From an uncultured Bacilli bacterium (GTDB lineage: Bacteria; Bacillota_I; Bacilli_A; RF39; UBA660): DNA of 5,284 bases. Positions within the stretch are counted from its first letter, which is position 1; each line of letters opens with the position of its first letter. This document shows, piece by piece, positions 1 through 5,195 of this stretch. The notes under the pieces are model-generated. The model ran no database searches. It saw nothing but the letters and a program-made list of their open reading frames with translations, and had not been told where the DNA came from. The stretch is from NCBI GenBank assembly GCA_947628725.1, contig CANRAQ010000065.1:1-5284 (forward strand), given 5' to 3'. The position numbers and the translations under genes are program-made.

Positions 1-1
1 A

Positions 2-76
2 AAATTCTGTAATTTTTATGGTAAGAGAAGTTATTCATGTATTTGGAATACTTTAAAAAATGCTGGTTTAATCTAA
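2..76 (+). CDS. possible 3' end of an upstream gene (fragment)
   Basis: One frame stays open from the window edge to a TAA at 74-76 and reads as 24 residues ending in SCIWNTLKNAGLI. The ending loosely resembles the recognition-helix end of a DNA-binding or transposase-like protein, but I do not recognise a family. Another frame is also open to a TAA at 54-56, so the choice of frame is uncertain. The intrinsic terminator about 100 nt downstream (179-211) is consistent with a gene in this direction ending here. The fragment is too short for any function. Confidence 0.25.
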   Translation, partial: KFCNFYGKRSYSCIWNTLKNAGLI

Positions 77-92
77 TTAAAAATTGTAACTA

Positions 93-124
93 TTGTCATT
101 GTGAAGTAATAAATAAGATATAAT
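93..124 (+). promoter_or_regulatory. weak promoter-like element in the upstream spacer
   Basis: A perfect TATAAT lies at 119-124, and TTGTCA (5 of 6 to the -35 consensus) lies at 93-98. The spacer between them is 20 nt, longer than the usual 16-18, and TATAAT is common by chance in DNA this AT-rich. If active, it would start a transcript near 131 that ends at the terminator at 179-211, about 80 nt with no convincing reading frame. The stretch 77-263 otherwise holds no gene that I can support. Confidence 0.2.
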
Positions 125-162
125 TCAATTAAATATTTTTGAACTAAATTAGTTGTTAAATT

Positions 163-192
163 AATAGTAATTTGTATTAAAAGATTATCAAA
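163..192. repeat. left copy of a module-flanking direct repeat
   Basis: AATAGTAATTTGTAT at 163-177 recurs exactly at 5073-5087. The match continues through AGATTATCAAA here against AGAATATCAAA there, giving about 28 of 31 aligned positions with one gap and two mismatches. This copy runs into the 5' arm of the terminator at 179-211; the right copy does not form that hairpin. The two copies bracket the whole four-gene module. AT-rich composition makes some chance similarity likely, so the meaning is unproven. Confidence 0.5.
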
Positions 193-211
193 ATGGATAG
201 TCTTTTTTTTT
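179..211 (+). terminator. rho-independent terminator
   Basis: An 11-bp stem pairs 179-189 with 196-206, with one G-U wobble (T185-G200) and a 6-nt loop (AAAATG, 190-195). It leads into an unbroken T run at 203-211, part of which closes the base of the stem. This is a typical intrinsic terminator for the plus strand and insulates the BceR-type operon from upstream transcription. What it terminates (the possible gene ending at 76, or a short RNA) is not clear. Confidence 0.75.
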
Positions 212-268
212 ATATGTAATTTAATAGTTTTATAATTAAAACATATTGAGATTTATTTTTTTCTAATG

Positions 269-282
269 TTACAAAACTGTAA
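269..282. promoter_or_regulatory. BceR-type operator 1, upstream of the regulator/kinase operon
   Basis: TTACA-AAAC-TGTAA fits the inverted-repeat consensus TnACA-N4-TGTAA described for BceR-like response regulators. The box and its surroundings (264-286) match the region before the transporter genes (2025-2047) at 21 of 23 positions. It ends where the -35 element of the promoter with -10 at 306-311 should begin, the usual place for an OmpR-family activator. That no good -35 is present supports activator dependence. Regulation is inferred from the motif and its position. Confidence 0.8.
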
Positions 283-302
283 GGTTATATGGCTCTTAAT
301 CA

Positions 303-311
303 TGGTATAAT
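303..311 (+). promoter_or_regulatory. extended -10 of the regulator/kinase operon
   Basis: TGG followed by a perfect TATAAT (306-311) forms an extended -10. Transcription should start near 318, leaving a leader of about 19 nt before the ATG at 337. Hexamers at -35 spacing are poor (at best 3 of 6, GTTATA at 284-289). The BceR-type box ends at 282, which fits a promoter needing the bound regulator. The in-frame ATG at 289 lies upstream of this promoter and so would not be in the transcript. Confidence 0.65.
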
Positions 312-336
312 AATAAAGAGAAATGCGGTGGAATAT

Positions 337-1011
337 ATGAGTAAAATCATGATAATTGAAGATGAAGAATTAATCTGTAATGAACTATCTAGGATTTTAG
401 AAAATAATAATTATGAAACTATTATTTTAAGAGATTTTAAAAATGCTTTAAATAAGATATTAGAAGTATCTCCAGATTTAATTTTACTTGATATAAATAT
501 ACCATTTATAAATGGTGAAACACTATTACAAAATTTAAGGAAAGAATCTAATATCCCTGTTATTATGGTTACAAGTATTAATTCAGAAATTGATGAAGCA
601 TTATCTATTTCCTATGGAGCAGATGATTATATTACTAAACCTTACAATCCAAATATTTTACTTTTAAGAATAGGAGCGGTGTTAAAAAGAACAAAGACAA
701 ATTACAATATAAATGTAAATGAATTAACCTATAGGGAATTAAAATTTGATTTGCAAAAGGGAATTATAAAAAAGGATAATACTGAAATAGAATTAACTAA
801 AAATGAAATGATCATTTTTTCTTATCTATTAAATCATCAAAATAAGATAGTAACCCGTGAAGAACTTATGACAACATTATGGGATAATTCAGAGTATGTA
901 AATGAAAATGCTTTAACTGTTAATATTAGCAGACTACGAAATAAATTAAAAGAAATTGGATATGATAATGCAATAGATACAAGAAAAGGGTTAGGGTATA
1001 TTTTATTATGA
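337..1011 (+). CDS. bceR: BceR-type response regulator (OmpR/PhoB family)
   Basis: This is a two-component response regulator of 224 residues, a normal length for the family. The receiver domain (about 1-118) has the acidic pair E8/D9, the phospho-acceptor D52 in LLDINIP, T79, and K101 in ITKPY. A linker follows, then an OmpR-type winged-helix DNA-binding domain (about 127-224) with ELTKNEMIIFSYLL, VTREELMTTLW and the final TRKGLGYILL. I chose the ATG at 337 because the protein then begins MSKIMIIEDEE as relatives do, GGTGG (327-331) sits 5 nt upstream, and a strong -10 lies at 306-311. The frame extends back to an ATG at 289, which would add 16 atypical residues. Its partner is the kinase, whose ATG overlaps its TGA (ATGA, 1008-1011). 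It probably binds the boxes at 269-282 and 2030-2043, activating its own operon and the transporter. The symbol is a family-level assignment; the exact paralogue type (Bce, Psd or other) is not resolved. Confidence 0.93.
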   Translation: MSKIMIIEDEELICNELSRILENNNYETIILRDFKNALNKILEVSPDLILLDINIPFINGETLLQNLRKESNIPVIMVTSINSEIDEALSISYGADDYITKPYNPNILLLRIGAVLKRTKTNYNINVNELTYRELKFDLQKGIIKKDNTEIELTKNEMIIFSYLLNHQNKIVTREELMTTLWDNSEYVNENALTVNISRLRNKLKEIGYDNAIDTRKGLGYILL

Positions 1012-2027
1012 AAATAGGTCCATATTTAAAAGATAATTTATATAAGTTATTTGTATTTATTGCTTGTTATATAATTAATTTACTTATATTTTTTGCATTT
1101 AAGGTTGGGAATTCTGTTATTATATCTTCATCATTTTTATATATTATTTGTTTTTTACTTATTTTATTAATACCATATTTTAGAAAGAAAAAGTTTTATA
1201 AGAATCTACTTGCCAATATTGATGCACTTGATAAAAGTTATTTAGTATTAGAAACATTAAATAAACCAGAATTTTATGAAGGTGAATTATTATATCAAGC
1301 ATTATATGAAATTAATAAATCGATGAATGAAAATGTAAGATTAATAGAGGAACACTTACAAAACTTTAAAGAATATATTGAGATGTGGATTCATGAAGTT
1401 AAAATTCCACTTTCTACTTTAGTTTTGATGAGTAATAATCATAAAGGACAATTTGATAAGAAAACAAAATTACAATTAAAAAGATTAGAAAATTATGTAG
1501 ATCAGGTTTTATATTATGCAAGAAGTGAAAATGCAGAAAAAGATTATTTAATAAAAGAAACTGATTTATCAAAAGTCATTAAAAATGTCGGTCTTAAAAA
1601 TATGGATGATTTACTTGAAAATAAAATAGATTATATTGTAGAAAATACTCAATATAAAGTATTAACAGATTCTAAATGGTTAGAGTTTATTTTAGGTCAA
1701 ATAATTAATAATAGTATTAAGTATAAGAGAGATATTAAAAATTCCTATATTAAAATATCAGTCAAAGATGAAAAAGGAAAAACAACTTTAATTGTTGAAG
1801 ATAACGGAATAGGAATTAAAAAATCTGATTTAAAGCAAGTCTTTGATAAATCATTTACAGGAGAAAATGGAAGAAATGGTAGTAAATCTACTGGAATGGG
1901 ATTATTTATTGCCAAAAATATGTGTAAAAAATTAGGACATAAAATAGATATAGAGTCTGTTTATAACGAATATACGAAAGTTTATATAATTTTTGCTAAA
2001 AACAAATATTATGATGTTTTAAGGTAA
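1008..2027 (+). CDS. bceS: BceS-type intramembrane-sensing histidine kinase
   Basis: This membrane histidine kinase (339 residues, typical length) should phosphorylate the adjacent regulator. Two N-terminal membrane helices (about 12-32 and 37-56) are joined by a loop of only about five residues, so there is no extracellular sensor domain. This is the hallmark of intramembrane-sensing kinases, which in this family take their signal from the BceAB transporter. A cytoplasmic linker precedes the dimerisation/phosphotransfer domain with H129 in MWIHEVKIP. The ATP-binding domain follows: N box QIINNSIKY (231-239, N235), G1 box DNGIGI (265-270), FDKSFTGENGR (279-289) and G2 box STGMGLF (294-300). 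The WIHE and FTGENGR segments are characteristic of BceS-like kinases. All catalytic motifs look intact. The start overlaps the regulator stop by 4 nt, with AGGG at 993-996 as a plausible Shine-Dalgarno, so the two are translationally coupled. The stop codon falls inside the palindrome that carries the transporter operator. No terminator is seen after it, so read-through into the transporter genes is possible. Confidence 0.94.
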   Translation: MKIGPYLKDNLYKLFVFIACYIINLLIFFAFKVGNSVIISSSFLYIICFLLILLIPYFRKKKFYKNLLANIDALDKSYLVLETLNKPEFYEGELLYQALYEINKSMNENVRLIEEHLQNFKEYIEMWIHEVKIPLSTLVLMSNNHKGQFDKKTKLQLKRLENYVDQVLYYARSENAEKDYLIKETDLSKVIKNVGLKNMDDLLENKIDYIVENTQYKVLTDSKWLEFILGQIINNSIKYKRDIKNSYIKISVKDEKGKTTLIVEDNGIGIKKSDLKQVFDKSFTGENGRNGSKSTGMGLFIAKNMCKKLGHKIDIESVYNEYTKVYIIFAKNKYYDVLR

Positions 2028-2058
2028 TGTTACAAAATTGTAATGTTTTGTAATATTA
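2025..2058. repeat. nested palindrome starting at the kinase stop codon
   Basis: Arms 2025-2037 and 2046-2058 are inverted copies at 12 of 13 positions, around an 8-nt centre (2038-2045). The one mismatch would be a G-U pair in RNA. The arms contain TTACAAAA (2030-2037) and its perfect complement TTTTGTAA (2046-2053). This structure overlaps the shorter BceR-type inverted repeat at 2030-2043, so three half-sites lie at 2030-2034, 2039-2043 and 2049-2053. The last two TGTAA elements are exactly 10 bp apart. There is no T run directly after the hairpin, so it is not a standard terminator. Confidence 0.7.
2030..2043. promoter_or_regulatory. BceR-type operator 2, upstream of the transporter genes
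   Basis: TTACA-AAAT-TGTAA fits the BceR-family consensus TnACA-N4-TGTAA and differs from operator 1 by one base in the spacer. It starts 3 nt after the kinase stop codon and lies 72 nt before the ATPase start. In characterised Bce modules the transporter promoter is the main target of the regulator. A third half-site (TGTAA, 2049-2053) one helical turn downstream may allow a second regulator molecule or dimer to bind. Confidence 0.82.
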
Positions 2059-2067
2059 AACGAACGA

Positions 2068-2073
2068 CAAAAT
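2068..2073 (+). promoter_or_regulatory. candidate -10 of the transporter promoter (weak)
   Basis: CAAAAT (4 of 6 to TATAAT) begins 25 nt after the end of operator 2; the good -10 before the regulator begins 24 nt after operator 1. The similar geometry is the only reason to prefer it. Rivals are TAATAT (2051-2056), which would overlap the third half-site, and GATTAT (2084-2089). None has a good -35, as expected for an activator-dependent promoter, so the exact start of transcription is open. Confidence 0.3.
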
Positions 2074-2115
2074 AGTTTTTTTGGATTATCATTGTTAATG
2101 AAAGGAGAAAAATTT

Positions 2116-2880
2116 ATGGAAAATATTTTAAAAGTTGACAAAATTGAAAAATACTATGGTAGTCGTTCATCTTTAACGAAAGCAATTGATAATTTATCTT
2201 TTGAAGTAGAAAAAGGTGAATTTGTTGCTATTATGGGAGCATCTGGTTCGGGTAAAACAACTCTTTTAAATTGTATATCAACGATTGATAGAGTTACATC
2301 AGGTCATATTTTTGTTGGAGGAATTGATATTACTAAATTAAAAGGTAATGAACTTAATAAATTTAGAAGAGAAGAGTTAGGTTTCATCTTTCAAGATTTT
2401 AATTTACTAGATACTTTGACTGCTTATGAAAATATCGCCCTTGCTTTATCTATTCAAAGTGCAAGTGTTAAAGAGATAGAGGCAAAAATCAAGAAAGTTA
2501 GTGAAGAACTTGATATTAAAGATGTTTTAAATAAATACCCATATCAAATGTCAGGAGGAGAGAAACAAAGAGTGGCTTCTGCTCGTGCAATTGTGACAAA
2601 TCCAAAATTGGTACTTGCGGATGAACCAACAGGAGCACTTGATTCTAAATCTTCTAAAATGCTATTAGAAAAGTTTAATTATTTAGATGAACTTGGGGCA
2701 ACTATTCTTATGGTTACACATGATGCTTTCACAGCTAGTTATGCACGAAGAGTAATTTTTATCAAAGATGGTAAAATTTTTAAAGAGATTCATAAGGGGA
2801 ATGATACTCGTAAAGAGTTTTTTGATAAAATTATTGATGTTGTAACTTTACTAGGCGGAGATTTAAACAATGCTTTATAA
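2116..2880 (+). CDS. bceA: BceA-type ABC transporter ATP-binding protein
   Basis: This is the cytoplasmic ATPase of a BceAB-type transporter, 254 residues (usual length about 250). It powers the permease encoded next, and such transporters protect the lipid II cycle from antimicrobial peptides. All nucleotide-binding motifs are intact: Walker A GASGSGKTT (41-49), Q-loop Q93 in FIFQDFNLL, signature MSGGE (145-149), Walker B LVLADE (165-170) with catalytic E170, D-loop GALD (173-176) and switch histidine H202. FQDFNLLDTLTAYENI is typical of the MacB/LolD/BceA group. The C-terminal tail beyond the core (about 228-254, including LLGG) is like that of BceA proteins. The ATG at 2116 is preceded at 8 nt by AAAGGAG (2101-2107). 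The frame could open at a TTG at 2092, but that would place the Shine-Dalgarno inside the gene. Its 3' end overlaps the permease start by 11 nt. It is probably induced through operator 2. Confidence 0.95.
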   Translation: MENILKVDKIEKYYGSRSSLTKAIDNLSFEVEKGEFVAIMGASGSGKTTLLNCISTIDRVTSGHIFVGGIDITKLKGNELNKFRREELGFIFQDFNLLDTLTAYENIALALSIQSASVKEIEAKIKKVSEELDIKDVLNKYPYQMSGGEKQRVASARAIVTNPKLVLADEPTGALDSKSSKMLLEKFNYLDELGATILMVTHDAFTASYARRVIFIKDGKIFKEIHKGNDTRKEFFDKIIDVVTLLGGDLNNAL

Positions 2881-4942
2881 GTTATCACTTAAAAACATCA
2901 AGAAAAGTATGAAAGACTATACCATCTACTTTTTCACTCTTATTCTTGGTGTAGCAATCTTTTATGTTTTTAATGCACTTGATAGTCAAACAGTTATGAT
3001 GGATGTTTCCCAATCAACACAAGAATTAATTGAACTTATGATGACAATACTTTCTAGTGTTAGTGTCTTCGTTTCATTTGTATTGGGATTTTTAATTATT
3101 TATGCTTCACGATTTTTAATGAAAAGGAGAAACAAGGAATTTGGAATTTATTTAACACTTGGTATGAGTAAGAGAAAAATATCATTAATATTATTTTTTG
3201 AAACACTTTTTATAGGAATTTTATCCTTAATTGTTGGTCTTGGTGTTGGTGTACTTATATCCCAGATTATGAGCTTAGTTGTTGCTAATATGTTTGAAGC
3301 AAACCTTACAAAATTTGCTTTTGTATTTTCGACATCTGCTTGTATTAAAACAATCATTTATTTTAGTATTATGTATTTACTTGTTATGATATTTAATACA
3401 ATAAGTGTAAGTAAATGCAAATTAATTGATTTATTAAATGGTGCTAAAACAAGTGAAAAGGTAAAATTGAAAAATCCTTACCTTTGTATAATTATATTTA
3501 TAATATCTTCTATTGCACTTGGAAAAGCATATTACATGGTAACAGCAGAATTTTTAACATTACAAAATGTTACTGACATATTAAAACCAATTATAATGGG
3601 AATAGTATCAACATTTTTAATATTTTGGTCTTTATCAGGTCTAATTTTAAGAATTGTACAAAGTTTAAAAAAATATTATTATAAAGGTCTAAATAGTTTT
3701 ACCTTAAGACAATTTTCAAGCAAAATTAATACAACAGTATTCTCAACAACTATTATTTGCTTAATGTTATTTATAACTATTTGTTTATTATCTGCTTGTC
3801 TTACTATAAAAAATTCAATGAATGCTAATATCAGAGAACTTGCTCCTGTTGATGCTTTGTTTACACAAAATATGAATATGGACAAATATTATGATGACTA
3901 TCGAATGTATGGATATAGTGATACACAAATCAAAAACTCACACTATACTGCAAAAGAAATGTTTGAATTATTTAATTATGATATTACTTCATATTTTAAA
4001 GAATATATAGAAGTTAATATTTATGCAACATCAGATTTAACACTTAATCATACTCTAGGATCAAAATTGGATAGCATTAGAACAGAATTTCCATTTTTAG
4101 CTTATGATACAAAAGAGTCTATAATGAAAATAGGTGATTATAATAAAGTCGCTAGATTTTATGGAAATAATGAATATTCCTTAAATGATGATGAATATAT
4201 GATTGTAGCTGATTTTGAATCAATGGTTAAAATTAGAAATATTGCACTTGAAAATGGTGAAGAAATCAATCTATTTGGACATACTTTAAAGCCAAAATAT
4301 AATACTTGCCAAGATGGATTTTTAGATATGTCAAGTAATCATATTAATTCTGGTATTATTATAGTTCCTGATAATGTTATAAATGAAGATTATTTAATTC
4401 AAAATTATTTATTAGGTAATTATAAAACAACTGATAAGGAAAAAATAATAGAAATTGAAAATAATATTAATAAATTAGATAATAATCCAAAGGCAAATGA
4501 TTATTTGCTTCCTAGTGGCTCTACTAAATTGGATATTAAAGAAGCAACAGTAGGATTATCGGCAATGGTAACATTTATTGGACTTTATTTAGGAATAATT
4601 TTCTTAATTAGTAGTGCCGCAATTTTGGGACTCAAAGAATTATCTGAAAGTAGTGATAATAAAGAAAGGTTTAGAATGTTAAGAAAGATTGGCGCTGATG
4701 AGAAACTAATAAATAAAGCATTATTTAGACAAATTGCAATCTTTTTTACACTCCCTTTGATACTTGCATTAATTCATTCTATATTTGGGATAATGTTTGC
4801 AATTAAAGTATTAGAAGTATTTGGAACAAATGAGTTACTTCCATCAATCGTTGCAACCGCTATTATTTTAATATTTATCTATGGTGGATATTTTTTAATC
4901 ACATACTATTGTAGTAAAAACATTATAAAGGAAAGACATTAA
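2870..4942 (+). CDS. bceB: BceB-type FtsX-family ABC transporter permease
   Basis: This membrane subunit (690 residues, slightly long; relatives are often about 620-670) partners the ATPase and, with the kinase, forms the sensory complex in characterised systems. Ten membrane segments are predicted by eye: about 18-36, 57-82, 105-137, 157-178, 203-222, 237-263, 288-312, 562-587, 620-645 and 657-680. Between the seventh and eighth is a hydrophilic domain of about 245 residues (313-560), the position of the large extracellular domain that sets peptide specificity in BceB proteins. The two FtsX halves are marked by cytoplasmic segments just before segments 3 and 9: RRNKEFGIYLTLGMSKRKI (86-104) and NKERFRMLRKIGADEKLINK (597-616), where the permease probably contacts the ATPase. 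The start ATG overlaps the ATPase gene by 11 nt, with GGAG (2857-2860) 9 nt upstream, so the two are translated together. The extracellular domain resembles nothing I can name, so the substrate is unknown. No frameshift or missing segment is evident. Confidence 0.94.
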   Translation: MLYKLSLKNIKKSMKDYTIYFFTLILGVAIFYVFNALDSQTVMMDVSQSTQELIELMMTILSSVSVFVSFVLGFLIIYASRFLMKRRNKEFGIYLTLGMSKRKISLILFFETLFIGILSLIVGLGVGVLISQIMSLVVANMFEANLTKFAFVFSTSACIKTIIYFSIMYLLVMIFNTISVSKCKLIDLLNGAKTSEKVKLKNPYLCIIIFIISSIALGKAYYMVTAEFLTLQNVTDILKPIIMGIVSTFLIFWSLSGLILRIVQSLKKYYYKGLNSFTLRQFSSKINTTVFSTTIICLMLFITICLLSACLTIKNSMNANIRELAPVDALFTQNMNMDKYYDDYRMYGYSDTQIKNSHYTAKEMFELFNYDITSYFKEYIEVNIYATSDLTLNHTLGSKLDSIRTEFPFLAYDTKESIMKIGDYNKVARFYGNNEYSLNDDEYMIVADFESMVKIRNIALENGEEINLFGHTLKPKYNTCQDGFLDMSSNHINSGIIIVPDNVINEDYLIQNYLLGNYKTTDKEKIIEIENNINKLDNNPKANDYLLPSGSTKLDIKEATVGLSAMVTFIGLYLGIIFLISSAAILGLKELSESSDNKERFRMLRKIGADEKLINKALFRQIAIFFTLPLILALIHSIFGIMFAIKVLEVFGTNELLPSIVATAIILIFIYGGYFLITYYCSKNIIKERH

Positions 4943-4955
4943 TATACTATAAAAG

Positions 4956-4974
4956 TTAATTGGATAGCAATTAA
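4956..4974. repeat. perfect inverted repeat after the permease gene
   Basis: TTAATTG (4956-4962) and CAATTAA (4968-4974) are perfect inverted copies around a 5-nt centre, starting 14 nt after the permease stop. The stem is AT-rich and no T run follows, so it is at best a poor terminator. It could be a protein-binding site or a 3' end stabiliser. No convincing intrinsic terminator is visible anywhere between 4943 and 5195. Confidence 0.4.
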
Positions 4975-5050
4975 AGATAGAAATAAAGATCATGATAAAA
5001 TAGAAATATAACATGAACTATATAATTAATATTAAATATTATATAAAAAA

Positions 5051-5059
5051 TGGTATAAT
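5051..5059 (+). promoter_or_regulatory. extended -10-like element upstream of the HTH gene
   Basis: TGG plus a perfect TATAAT (5054-5059) forms an extended -10 just like the one before the regulator. The hexamer at -35 spacing (ATTAAA, 5031-5036) is weak. A transcript from about 5066 would have a leader of about 130 nt before the HTH gene, containing the right copy of the flanking repeat and the hairpin at 5117-5147. Confidence 0.35.
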
Positions 5060-5072
5060 ATTTAGTGATAAG

Positions 5073-5103
5073 AATAGTAATTTGTATGAATAAGAATATC
5101 AAA
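5073..5103. repeat. right copy of a module-flanking direct repeat
   Basis: This is the second copy of the repeat at 163-192: AATAGTAATTTGTAT is identical and the following AGAATATCAAA differs at one base. It lies between the end of the permease and the HTH gene, about 130 nt after the module's last stop codon. Unlike the left copy it does not form a terminator hairpin. In both places a TATAAT lies upstream, but at different distances (44 and 19 nt), so a shared promoter design is not a full explanation. Confidence 0.5.
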
Positions 5104-5116
5104 TAAAATTGGTATA

Positions 5117-5147
5117 AAACCTAGGCGCAACTAAAAGTTGATGGTTT
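5117..5147. repeat. interrupted stem-loop / possible operator in the HTH gene leader
   Basis: CAACT-AAA-AGTTG (5128-5140) is a perfect 13-nt inverted repeat. It is nested inside outer arms AAACC (5117-5121) and GGTTT (5143-5147), with unequal internal loops between. It lies just upstream of the -35 position for the TATAAT at 5165-5170. Xre-type regulators often bind palindromes near their own promoters, so this could be an autoregulatory operator, or a leader RNA hairpin if transcription starts near 5066. There is no T run, so it is not a terminator, and I recognise no riboswitch class. Confidence 0.4.
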
Positions 5148-5164
5148 AAAATTACTTTCATGTG

Positions 5165-5170
5165 TATAAT
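5165..5170 (+). promoter_or_regulatory. -10 element close to the HTH gene
   Basis: A perfect TATAAT lies 25 nt before the ATG. It predicts a start near 5177, just before the strong Shine-Dalgarno AAGGAGGT (5181-5188). The hexamer at 17-nt spacing (TGGTTT, 5142-5147) is a weak -35 and overlaps the outer arm of the inverted repeat at 5117-5147. Together with the absence of a terminator after the permease, the HTH gene may be transcribed both from here and by read-through. Confidence 0.45.
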
Positions 5171-5195
5171 TTATTATGAAAAGGAGGTACTCTAA

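Noticed and set aside
2058..2082. Terminator between kinase and ATPase, suggested by the T run at 2076-2082
   Set aside because: The only pairing just before the T run is AAAC with GTTT across a 13-nt loop, far too weak for an intrinsic terminator.
2092..2115. TTG start at 2092 adding eight residues to the ATPase
   Set aside because: The strong AAAGGAG site (2101-2107) lies inside that extension and is correctly placed for the ATG at 2116, which also gives the usual N-terminus and length.
3148..3357. 69-codon open frame on the minus strand inside the permease gene
   Set aside because: It lies wholly within a long, intact coding sequence with clear family features and resembles no known protein; it is a shadow of the permease.
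3679..3885. 68-codon open frame on the minus strand inside the permease gene
   Set aside because: It is entirely opposite the seventh membrane segment and the start of the extracellular domain of the permease; its hydrophobic character is what antisense of AT-rich membrane-protein DNA gives.
4956..4974. Inverted repeat after the permease as its terminator
   Set aside because: The stem is only 7 bp, AT-rich, and followed by AGATAG rather than a T run.
5086..5106. Six-codon frame (MNKNIK) in the spacer before the HTH gene, as a possible leader peptide
   Set aside because: There is no ribosome binding site in front of it and it is too short to separate from chance in AT-rich DNA.
5117..5147. 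Riboswitch in the HTH leader
   Set aside because: The stem-loop is small, has no conserved core that I recognise, and would not fit the gene type; an operator or chance hairpin is simpler.
5152..5165. Third BceR-like box (TTACT-TTCA-TGTGT) before the HTH gene
   Set aside because: Only 7 of 10 half-site positions match, the flanks do not resemble the two good boxes, and it would overlap the -10 rather than lie upstream of -35.
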